6,567 nucleotides of DNA from Clostridiales bacterium (lineage in GTDB: Bacteria; Bacillota; Clostridia; Oscillospirales; QAMX01). Position numbers and translations under genes: made by a program. The notes beneath the pieces are model-generated. The model made no database searches, was not told where the DNA came from, and worked only from the letters and a program-made list of their open reading frames with translations. This document shows, in pieces, positions 1 through 6,055 of the stretch; position 1 is the stretch's first letter; every line of letters starts with the position of its first letter. The stretch covers positions 1-6,567 of the forward strand of contig DUUG01000260.1 of assembly GCA_012841675.1 (NCBI GenBank), in the 5' to 3' direction.

Positions 1-536
1 AAAGAGATTTGACAGTGGCGCTTATTGCCCTGAAATATACCCAGTCCAACTCGGTTTGCTTTGCCATGGACGGGCAGACCATTGGGGTAGGTGCCGGGCA
101 GCAGTCCCGCATTCACTGCACGCGGCTGGCCGGCAGCAAGGCCGACCTTTGGCGGCTTCGCCACCATGAAAAGGTGCTTTCGCTTCCCTTCCGGGATGAC
201 CTGGGCCGCCCTGACCGGGACAACGCCATTGAAACGTATCTGTCCGGCGAAAGCTGGCGTGTGACATCGCCGGAAAACTGGCCCAAATTCTTTACAAAGG
301 CACCGGCCGAATTTACCTTTGAGGAACAGCAGGCCTTCTTAAAAGAATTTGACGGCGTTTCCATGGGAAGCGATGCGTTTTTGCCCTTTTCCGACAACGT
401 GGAACGGGCAAGGGAAAGCGGCGTTTTATATCTTGCACAGCCCGGCGGCTCCATTCGGGATCAGGAAGTTATCGAAAAGTGCGACGAGTTAGGCATTGCC
501 ATGTGCTTTACGGGCCTGCGCCTGTTCCACCATTAA
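1..536 (+). CDS. purH: AICAR formyltransferase, C-terminal part (5' end outside window)
   Basis: This is the C-terminal 177 residues of phosphoribosylaminoimidazolecarboxamide (AICAR) formyltransferase, the cytoplasmic enzyme that transfers a formyl group from 10-formyl-tetrahydrofolate to AICAR to give FAICAR, the penultimate step to IMP. The frame is open through the left edge (complete codons from position 3) and stops with TAA at 534-536. Family blocks are visible in order: LTVALIALKYTQSNSV at the edge, then GQTIGVGAGQQSRIHCTRLA, a GSDAFLPFSDN segment, AQPGGSIRDQEVI, and the terminal GIAMCFTGLRLFHH. These match the substrate-binding C-terminal half of the transformylase fold; the catalytic Lys-His pair lies upstream and is not seen. 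The wording of the blocks resembles the short clostridial transformylase of about 390 aa that lacks a fused IMP cyclohydrolase, rather than classical bifunctional PurH. That is recall and cannot be tested here because the N-terminus is missing. It lies 13 bases upstream of purD in the same operon. Confidence 0.93.
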   Translation, partial: RDLTVALIALKYTQSNSVCFAMDGQTIGVGAGQQSRIHCTRLAGSKADLWRLRHHEKVLSLPFRDDLGRPDRDNAIETYLSGESWRVTSPENWPKFFTKAPAEFTFEEQQAFLKEFDGVSMGSDAFLPFSDNVERARESGVLYLAQPGGSIRDQEVIEKCDELGIAMCFTGLRLFHH

Positions 537-541
537 GGAGG
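535..541 (+). promoter_or_regulatory. Shine-Dalgarno site of purD
   Basis: AAGGAGG ends 8 bases before the ATG at 550. Its first two A bases are also the last two bases of the upstream TAA stop, so termination of the transformylase gene and initiation of purD are physically coupled. This site decides the purD start: the in-frame ATG at 502 and the further upstream codons of the same open frame lie inside the transformylase coding region and lack a comparable site. Confidence 0.85.
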
Positions 542-549
542 CGCATGAA

Positions 550-1851
550 ATGAAAATTCTCGTTGTGGGAAGTGGCGGGCGCGAGCACGCGCTCATCAAA
601 GGCATATTGAAAAACCCGGCCGTTACGGAGATTTATGCCCTCCCGGGCAACGGTGGGATCGCAAAAGAGCCGAAGGTAACCTGTGTTCCCATTGGCGCAG
701 AGGAGGTTCTGGCGGTGGACGTCTTTGCCGGCTCTGTCGAGGGACTGGAGTTGGCTGTCATCGGGCCGGACGACCCTCTTGCTATGGGACTGGCCGATTT
801 ACTTAGAAAGCGGGGCATTCCTTGCTTTGGCCCCTCTATGGACGGCGCCAGACTGGAAAGCAGCAAGGTGTTTGCCAAAGAGTTTATGCAGCGGCACAAC
901 ATTCCCACCGCACGATTTTCCGTTTTTTCCTCTGTGGAAAAGGCGCTTTCCCATGTGAAGCAAGCGCCGCTGCCCCTTGTGGTCAAGGCAGACGGTTTAG
1001 CCAAAGGGAAGGGCGTAGTTGTTGCCAAAACAAGGAAAACGGCCATGGCCGCCGTACTAGACTCCTTGGAAAACAAGGTGTTTGGCAAAAGCGGCGAGCG
1101 GATTTTGATAGAAGAGTGCCTGGAAGGGCCGGAGGTTTCCGTTCTTGCCTTCTGCGACGGAAAAACCCTTATCCCCATGGTTTCCTCCATGGATCATAAA
1201 GCCGCCCTTAACGGCGATGAGGGCCCCAATACGGGCGGCATGGGCGTTGTGGCCCCGAACCCGTTTTACGATGAAAAAATAGCGGCCATTTGTTGGGACA
1301 CGATTTTTAAGCCTACTTTGGAAGGTCTTCAGAAGGAAGGCATATCGTACCAAGGCTGCCTGTATTTTGGCTTGATGTTGACAAAAGACGGCCCCAAAGT
1401 GATTGAATACAACTGCCGCTTCGGCGACCCGGAAGCCCAGGCCGTTTTGCCCCTTTTGCAAAGCGATTTGCTCTCGGTGCTGATGGCCACGGCACAGGGG
1501 AAGCTGTCGGAAGCAACCGTTTCGTTTGCAAAGCAAGCGTCCTGCTGTGTGGTGCTTGCTTCCAAGGGGTATCCGGGCAAGCTGGAAAACCAAGGGGCTG
1601 TGATTCTTGTGCCGGAGGAAAAGCCCGGCGTGATTGCCTATCATGCGGGCACAAAGCTGGAGAAAGACGGGCTCACCGCCCGAGGCGGCCGGGTGCTGGG
1701 GATTACGGCAGTGGCAGATACCTTAGAACAGGCAGTTAGCAAAGCGTATGCCGCCGTTCCTGATTATTTGTTTTACGAAGCCCATTACCGCACCGATATT
1801 GGCAAGACAGCGCTTGCTTACTTGACCGCAAGCAGAGAAGGGGAGGAATAG
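550..1851 (+). CDS. purD: Phosphoribosylamine-glycine ligase (GAR synthetase)
   Basis: PurD joins glycine to 5-phosphoribosylamine using ATP, giving glycinamide ribonucleotide (GAR), the second step of cytoplasmic de novo purine synthesis. The protein is 433 aa, close to the family's usual 420-430. The N-terminal domain opens with MKILVVGSGGREHAL, the hallmark start of the family. The ATP-grasp region follows, with the nucleotide-binding segment VVKADGLAKGKGV at residues 144-156 and GPNTGGMG at 225-232. The family signature appears as EYNCRFGDPEAQ at 286-297, carrying the Glu and Asn expected to bind Mg-ATP; Cys289 stands where many homologues have Val. The C-terminal domain (about 330-433) is typical, with SKGYPG and GGRVLG-type turns. 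The ATG at 550 is chosen because it begins the conserved N-terminus and sits 8 bases after a strong ribosome site. It follows the transformylase gene by 13 bases and precedes purL by 2. All motifs look intact. Confidence 0.97.
   Translation: MKILVVGSGGREHALIKGILKNPAVTEIYALPGNGGIAKEPKVTCVPIGAEEVLAVDVFAGSVEGLELAVIGPDDPLAMGLADLLRKRGIPCFGPSMDGARLESSKVFAKEFMQRHNIPTARFSVFSSVEKALSHVKQAPLPLVVKADGLAKGKGVVVAKTRKTAMAAVLDSLENKVFGKSGERILIEECLEGPEVSVLAFCDGKTLIPMVSSMDHKAALNGDEGPNTGGMGVVAPNPFYDEKIAAICWDTIFKPTLEGLQKEGISYQGCLYFGLMLTKDGPKVIEYNCRFGDPEAQAVLPLLQSDLLSVLMATAQGKLSEATVSFAKQASCCVVLASKGYPGKLENQGAVILVPEEKPGVIAYHAGTKLEKDGLTARGGRVLGITAVADTLEQAVSKAYAAVPDYLFYEAHYRTDIGKTALAYLTASREGEE
1842..1846 (+). promoter_or_regulatory. 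Shine-Dalgarno site of purL, deciding a TTG start
   Basis: GGAGG lies inside the last codons of purD, 7 bases before the TTG at 1854. It supports this non-ATG start, which yields the conserved family N-terminus MVYRLYTEKKPGF. The stop of purD (TAG, 1849-1851) and the purL start are only two bases apart, which suggests translational coupling. Confidence 0.8.
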
Positions 1852-1853
1852 AC

Positions 1854-4800
1854 TTGGTTTACCGCCTATACACGGAAAAAAAGCCCGGATTTGATGTGCA
1901 GGCCCAGGCTGTTTTGGAGGAAATCCGTATTTTTCTGCAGATTCCCTCTCTGGAAAAGGTGCGGCTTTTGAACCGATATGATGTGGAGGGTTTGGATCAA
2001 GCCCTGTTTGAAGCCTGCATTCCTACGGTGTTTTCCGAGCCGCAGGTGGATTTGGTCTATGATTTCCTGCCGGAGGATGCCGATGCTATCTTTGCCGTGG
2101 AATATCTGCCCGGCCAGTATAACCAGCGGGCCGATTCTGCCGCCCAGTGCACCCAGATTGCGTCCATGGGCACTCGGCCGGAGGTGAAAACGGCACGAGT
2201 CTATCTTTTGTACGGGGCGCTGAGCAAGGAAGACCTTGCAAGAATCGAGGCCCATCTCATTAACCCCATTGAATGCCGGCGGGCAAAGCTGGAGCTTCCG
2301 GAAACGCTGACAGAGTCGGCTCAGGAACCGGAGCCCATCTCCGTTTTAGAGGGATTTATAGATTTAGACCGGCAGGGGCTTTTGGAGGTTTTGGATACAT
2401 ACAATTTGGCCATGGACGAGGCGGATTTGGCGTTCCTGCAGGCGTATTTCCAATCGGAGCAGCGCGACCCGACGGAAACGGAACTAAGAGTAATTGACAC
2501 GTATTGGTCTGACCATTGCCGGCACACCACCTTTTTAACAGAGCTGTCGGTGGATATTGAGGACCCGGCTGTGGCCTCGGCCATGGAGCGCTATTTCAAA
2601 TTGCGGGAAGAAACAGAGCGAAATCACCGGCCTGTGAGCTTGATGGACATGGCGACCATCGGCGCCAAAGCGTTACAAAAGCGGGGGCAATTGCCCAACC
2701 TAGACGAGTCGGAGGAAATTAACGCCTGCACCGTCAAGGTGACGGTGGATAACGAGCCTTGGCTGCTCCTTTTCAAAAATGAAACCCACAACCATCCGAC
2801 GGAAATCGAACCCTTCGGCGGCGCGGCAACCTGTCTAGGCGGCGCCATTCGGGATCCGCTTTCGGGGCGGGGGTATGTGTATCATTCCATGCGCGTGACC
2901 GGTGCGGCGGATCCCACGGTGCCGGTTACGGAAACGCGGCAGGGAAAATTGCCCCAGCGGCGGATTGTCACAGGGGCGGCGGCCGGGTTCGCGGCCTACG
3001 GCAACCAGATTGGCCTTGCCGCGGGGCTTGTCCATGAGCTGTACCATCCCGGCTATGAGGCCAAGCGCATGGAAATCGGCGCGGTGGTGGCGGCGGCTCC
3101 GGCGGAAAACGTGGTAAGAAAGAAACCGGCGCCCAAAGACGTTATTCTCCTGGTGGGCGGGCGCACCGGACGGGACGGGTGCGGCGGCGCAACGGGATCG
3201 TCCAAATCCCATGACAGCTCGTCGCTTACGTCCAGCGGTGCCGAGGTACAGAAGGGGAACCCGCCGGAGGAGCGCAAGCTGCAGCGGCTGTTCCGCAACC
3301 CAAAGGCATCCCGGAAAATCAAGCGCTGCAACGATTTCGGCGCAGGCGGCGTTTCCGTTGCCATTGGCGAGCTGGCCGACGGAGTTTCCATCAATCTAGA
3401 TGCCGTTTTGAAAAAATACCAAGGGCTGAACGGCACCGAGCTTGCCATCAGCGAATCCCAAGAGCGCATGGCCGTGGTCGTGGATCCGGCGGATGTAGAG
3501 GAGTTTCAGGCCTTAGCCGCGGCGGAAAATTTGGAGGCAACGGCGGTGGCGGTGGTAACGGAAGAGCCGCGCATGGTCATGTATTGGCAGGGGCAGAAAA
3601 TTGCCGACCTGCACCGTTCGTTTTTGAATTCCAACGGCGCGCCGAAATCCGCCAAGGCGGAAGTGCCGTCCCTTCCGAAAGCTTTCAACACTCGCTTGCA
3701 AGCCGACGGATTTATAAAAACTATGCGTACTTTGGTGCAAGATCTCAACGTTTGCTCTCAAAGAGGGCTTGCAGAGCGGTTTGACTCGACCAATGGCGCA
3801 GGCACCGTGCTCATGCCCTTCGGCGGGGCAAGGCAAAAAACCCCCGAGCAAATCATGGCGGCGCTGTTTCCGGTGGAAAACGGAAAAACAAGGGCCTGCT
3901 CTGCCATGGCGTTCGGCGGCGACCCTTACCTGCTTGAGCAGAACCCCTATCAGGGAGCGTATCTGGCCGTGCTGGAATCGGTTTTGAAGCTTACGGCGGC
4001 GGGATTTTCAAGGGAAGGTATGTATCTTTCCTTCCAGGAGTATTTTGAAAAGCTGGGCAAAGAACCAAAACGGTGGGGCAAGCCTGTTTCGGCCTTGCTT
4101 GGCGCGTTAGATGCCCAAATGGATCTGTCCATAGCGGCCATCGGCGGCAAGGATTCCATGAGCGGCAGTTTTGAAGAGCTGGATGTGCCGCCGACGCTGG
4201 TTTCCTTTGCCATTGCAACCGGAGATGCTACGCAGGTCGTGTCCGGCACCATGCAGCAGGCAGGAAGCAAAGTCTGGCTTTTGGCGCCGGAAACTAAGGA
4301 AGGCCTGCCTGTCCGGGAAAGCCTGAGTTCCTGCCTTAAAACCTTGGAAGGCCTTCACAAAACCGGTAAGATTCGCTCTGCATCTGTTCCGGGACGGTTT
4401 GGCCCGGCGGAGAGAATTTTCAAAATGTGCCTTGGAAACGGTCTGGGCTTTGCGTTTTCGGAGGATATTTCAGAGGAAAAACTCTTTTCCTTGGCGCCCG
4501 GTGCCATGCTCTTGGAAACAGACGCGGAAACGACGGTGCCCGGCGGCATCTGCCTTGGAGTGGCGACGGAAGAAGAGGTGTTCCGTTGCTCCGATGAAGA
4601 AGTTTCCCTTTCCGAGCTGGAACAGCTCTATGATGGAAAACTGGAAAGCGTGTATCCCACTCAGGCAAAATTCAGGTGTGACACGCCGCCGGAAATTACC
4701 TATGCGGGAGAGAAGGCGCCGCCGTACAGGGGCGTAAAAATCATCGGGCGGAAGCCCCGCGCCCTCGTCCCCGTGTTTCCCGGCACCAACTGCGAGTATG

Positions 4801-5549
4801 ATACGGCCCGGGCCTTGGACATGGCAGGCTTTGAGCCGGAGGTTTTGGTTCTCCGCAATCAAACGCCTTCCGACATCTCCATTTCAGCCAAAGCGCTGGC
4901 GGAAAGCATAGAAAAGGCACAGCTTGTGTTTTTGCCCGGCGGGTTTTCCGGCGGCGACGAATCGGACGGCTCCGCTACTTTTGTCACGGCGTTTTTCCGC
5001 AATCCGGCGGTGACTGCCGCAACACACGCACTTCTGCAGCAGCGGGACGGCCTTATGGCCGGCATCGGCAGCGGGTTTCAGGCACTTATCCAGCTGGGGC
5101 TTTTGCCCTTTGGCGAAATTCTCCACGGAAAAGAAGACTATCCCGCGTTAACCTTTAACCGGATCGGACGGCACCAGTCGCGGCTGGTGCAGACACGAGT
5201 CTGCTCCATCCGCTCGCCGTGGATGGCTTGCTTTGACCCCGGCGAAGTGACCATGGTGCCCATTTCCCACGGAGAAGGACGGTTTGCCTGTTCGGAGTCG
5301 CTGCTGCAACAGCTTCAGAAACAGGGACAAATCGCCACCCAGTATGTGGGGGAAGACGGGAAGCCTTCCTACGCCATTGAACATAACCCCAACGGTTCGG
5401 TGTGGGCCATTGAGGGAATTACGTCGCCTTGCGGACGGATTCTTGGGAAAATGGGGCACAGCGAGCGTGTGGGCGAGCATTTGTACAAAAATGTGCCCGG
5501 TCGGCAGGAGCATGGCATTTTTGCCGGCGCGGCCCTGTATTTTAAGTAA
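1854..5549 (+). CDS. purL: Phosphoribosylformylglycinamidine synthase, single-chain, with altered glutaminase active site
   Basis: FGAM synthase converts FGAR, ATP and glutamine to FGAM in cytoplasmic de novo purine synthesis. At 1231 aa it is the long form that fuses PurS-like, synthetase and glutaminase parts. Residues 1 to about 170 form the PurS-like N-terminal domain. A linker carries WSDHCRHTTF at 218-227, with the His-rich active-site motif. The first AIRS-like half has FKNETHNHPTEIEPFGGAAT (307-326), GGRTGRDGCGG (435-445) and CNDFGAGGVS (492-501). The second half has FDSTNGAGTV (from 643) and IGGKDSMSG (763-771). The class I glutamine amidotransferase domain begins near 970 with VFPGTNCEYD (974-983) and retains PISHGEGRF (1136-1144) and GKMGHSER (1199-1206 region). 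His1202 and Glu1204 are the expected triad partners. Oddly, the nucleophile-elbow motif, usually GICNGF, reads GIGSGF, so the catalytic Cys is Gly1072. The frame is otherwise intact. The start is TTG, chosen from the ribosome site and the conserved N-terminus. Identity is certain; glutaminase activity is doubtful. Confidence 0.97.
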   Translation: MVYRLYTEKKPGFDVQAQAVLEEIRIFLQIPSLEKVRLLNRYDVEGLDQALFEACIPTVFSEPQVDLVYDFLPEDADAIFAVEYLPGQYNQRADSAAQCTQIASMGTRPEVKTARVYLLYGALSKEDLARIEAHLINPIECRRAKLELPETLTESAQEPEPISVLEGFIDLDRQGLLEVLDTYNLAMDEADLAFLQAYFQSEQRDPTETELRVIDTYWSDHCRHTTFLTELSVDIEDPAVASAMERYFKLREETERNHRPVSLMDMATIGAKALQKRGQLPNLDESEEINACTVKVTVDNEPWLLLFKNETHNHPTEIEPFGGAATCLGGAIRDPLSGRGYVYHSMRVTGAADPTVPVTETRQGKLPQRRIVTGAAAGFAAYGNQIGLAAGLVHELYHPGYEAKRMEIGAVVAAAPAENVVRKKPAPKDVILLVGGRTGRDGCGGATGSSKSHDSSSLTSSGAEVQKGNPPEERKLQRLFRNPKASRKIKRCNDFGAGGVSVAIGELADGVSINLDAVLKKYQGLNGTELAISESQERMAVVVDPADVEEFQALAAAENLEATAVAVVTEEPRMVMYWQGQKIADLHRSFLNSNGAPKSAKAEVPSLPKAFNTRLQADGFIKTMRTLVQDLNVCSQRGLAERFDSTNGAGTVLMPFGGARQKTPEQIMAALFPVENGKTRACSAMAFGGDPYLLEQNPYQGAYLAVLESVLKLTAAGFSREGMYLSFQEYFEKLGKEPKRWGKPVSALLGALDAQMDLSIAAIGGKDSMSGSFEELDVPPTLVSFAIATGDATQVVSGTMQQAGSKVWLLAPETKEGLPVRESLSSCLKTLEGLHKTGKIRSASVPGRFGPAERIFKMCLGNGLGFAFSEDISEEKLFSLAPGAMLLETDAETTVPGGICLGVATEEEVFRCSDEEVSLSELEQLYDGKLESVYPTQAKFRCDTPPEITYAGEKAPPYRGVKIIGRKPRALVPVFPGTNCEYDTARALDMAGFEPEVLVLRNQTPSDISISAKALAESIEKAQLVFLPGGFSGGDESDGSATFVTAFFRNPAVTAATHALLQQRDGLMAGIGSGFQALIQLGLLPFGEILHGKEDYPALTFNRIGRHQSRLVQTRVCSIRSPWMACFDPGEVTMVPISHGEGRFACSESLLQQLQKQGQIATQYVGEDGKPSYAIEHNPNGSVWAIEGITSPCGRILGKMGHSERVGEHLYKNVPGRQEHGIFAGAALYFK

Positions 5550-5597
5550 AAAAGAGCAGGCAAAGGCCGTCCTCACATAGGGATTGTATATTCTTGA

Positions 5598-5636
5598 AAA
5601 AACGGCATAGTCGCAATTTGCGACTATGCCGTTTTT
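5598..5636. terminator. Rho-independent terminator, probably bidirectional
   Basis: A perfect 18-bp stem (arms 5598-5615 and 5619-5636) closes on a 3-base loop, ATT. The left arm begins with an A tract (5597-5602) and the right arm ends with five T bases (5632-5636), so the RNA from either strand has a GC-containing stem core (CGGCATAGTCGCA) followed by a U tract. It lies 48 bases after the purL stop and should end the purine operon. It may also stop transcripts arriving from the convergent gene at 6043-6567. The bidirectional role is inferred from the symmetry. Confidence 0.9.
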
Positions 5637-5808
5637 CGTCCATTTTTGGAAAATCTATTACTCTAATGCAATTATAAATGATTTGAATCCGCCGGGGTGT
5701 ACGCCATCTATCTTTTCCGCCTTTAATCAATATAGTTGATGGTTTTACAAAGATCAGCTCTCGAAAATTGCATTTACAAAAAACTCAAAAAATGTGAGAT
5801 ATACATTT

Positions 5809-5999
5809 AGCGCTTTCCATGTTGTTTCACAAAGGTAACCTAAAAGCGAAGGATCCCGGAAAAGACTGTGGTTCGTTATTAGATATACTGGATTTCTATG
5901 GCGACGATATGGAAATCATCCTGCAGCATTTGAAATCCGGTCAAACAAATACAGCTTTACGATCTGATGTGATTGCCTGTGATGCATTCGGAAAGCGCT
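5809..5999. repeat. 10-bp inverted repeat pair around the small ORF
   Basis: AGCGCTTTCC at 5809-5818 is matched by its exact reverse complement GGAAAGCGCT at 5990-5999. The 171 bases between the arms contain nearly all of the 61-codon open frame: the left arm ends directly before its ATG, and the right arm covers its last codons. No target-site duplication is visible outside the arms and the match does not extend. It could be the ends of a small degraded element or a chance match. Confidence 0.35.
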
Positions 6000-6004
6000 T
6001 GTAA
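5819..6004 (+). CDS. Hypothetical 61-aa ORF, doubtful
   Basis: An open frame of 61 codons from ATG to TAA with no recognised family. The peptide is hydrophilic and acidic in the middle (SLLDILDFYGDDMEIILQHL, about residues 19-38), which could form amphipathic helices, and ends DAFGKRL. There is no signal peptide or membrane segment. It lacks a Shine-Dalgarno sequence: the bases before the ATG are TTTAGCGCTTTCC. The frame is closed 22 bases upstream by TGA at 5795-5797, so it is not obviously the end of a longer intact gene. At about 42% GC it differs from the neighbouring genes. It may be a remnant of a gene acquired elsewhere, a small protein, or a chance frame. No function is proposed. Confidence 0.25.
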   Translation: MLFHKGNLKAKDPGKDCGSLLDILDFYGDDMEIILQHLKSGQTNTALRSDVIACDAFGKRL

Positions 6005-6030
6005 GGTTGTTTTTGCCAATGCATACCCGC

Positions 6031-6055
6031 CATCGCCCCCCATCAGCGGGCGATG
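6031..6055 (-). other. Short stem-loop over the stop codon of the - strand gene
   Basis: CATCGCCC (6031-6038) pairs perfectly with GGGCGATG (6048-6055), leaving a 9-base loop that holds the TGA stop of the - strand gene. It is GC-rich but has no U tract after it on either strand, so it is not a standard terminator. It might protect the 3' end of the mRNA or be coincidental. Confidence 0.3.

Larger units (their letters stand above)
5640..6042. other. AT-rich convergent intergenic stretch
   Basis: Roughly 400 bases between the terminator and the convergent gene. Hand counting gives about 37% GC for 5641-6000 (about 33% in the first half and 42% in the second), well below the flanking coding DNA. 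It contains one weak 61-codon open frame and a 10-bp inverted repeat, listed separately. I found no tRNA, no convincing promoter, no second U-tract terminator and no recognisable transposase remnant. It may be decayed DNA or a small insertion between two native genes. Confidence 0.6.

Noticed and set aside
496..549. Upstream extension of the purD frame by 18 codons
   Set aside because: It lies within or just after the transformylase gene, lacks a ribosome site, and the conserved PurD N-terminus begins at 550 after a strong AAGGAGG.
2835..3469. Long - strand open frames opposite purL
   Set aside because: These are antisense frames of GC-rich codons in a clearly real + strand gene; they have no family resemblance and no ribosome sites.
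5171..5190. Perfect 7-bp hairpin (GCACCAG/CTGGTGC) inside purL
   Set aside because: It encodes conserved purL residues (HQSRLV region) and has no U tract; most likely a coincidence of coding sequence.
5679..5700. TTTGAATC resembling a tRNA T-loop
   Set aside because: Flanking bases cannot form the 5-bp T-stem, and no acceptor stem or anticodon arm is visible on either strand.
5542..5730. 62-codon - strand frame across the terminator
   Set aside because: It runs through the perfect terminator hairpin and into purL; no family likeness or ribosome site.
5665..5774. 9-bp inverted repeat AATGCAATT / AATTGCATT
   Set aside because: Short, AT-rich and close to self-palindromic, so likely by chance in this composition; no element boundaries or duplications.
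5744..5806. TTTACA boxes and a TATACAT box resembling promoter elements before the 61-codon ORF
   Set aside because: Spacings between the candidate boxes (for example 21 bases) do not fit a standard sigma-70/sigma-A promoter, and AT-rich DNA gives such boxes often.
5790..5808. AAATGT/ACATTT hairpin beside A runs, as a possible - strand terminator
   Set aside because: A 6-bp stem with mostly A-T pairs and a 7-base loop is too weak to call.
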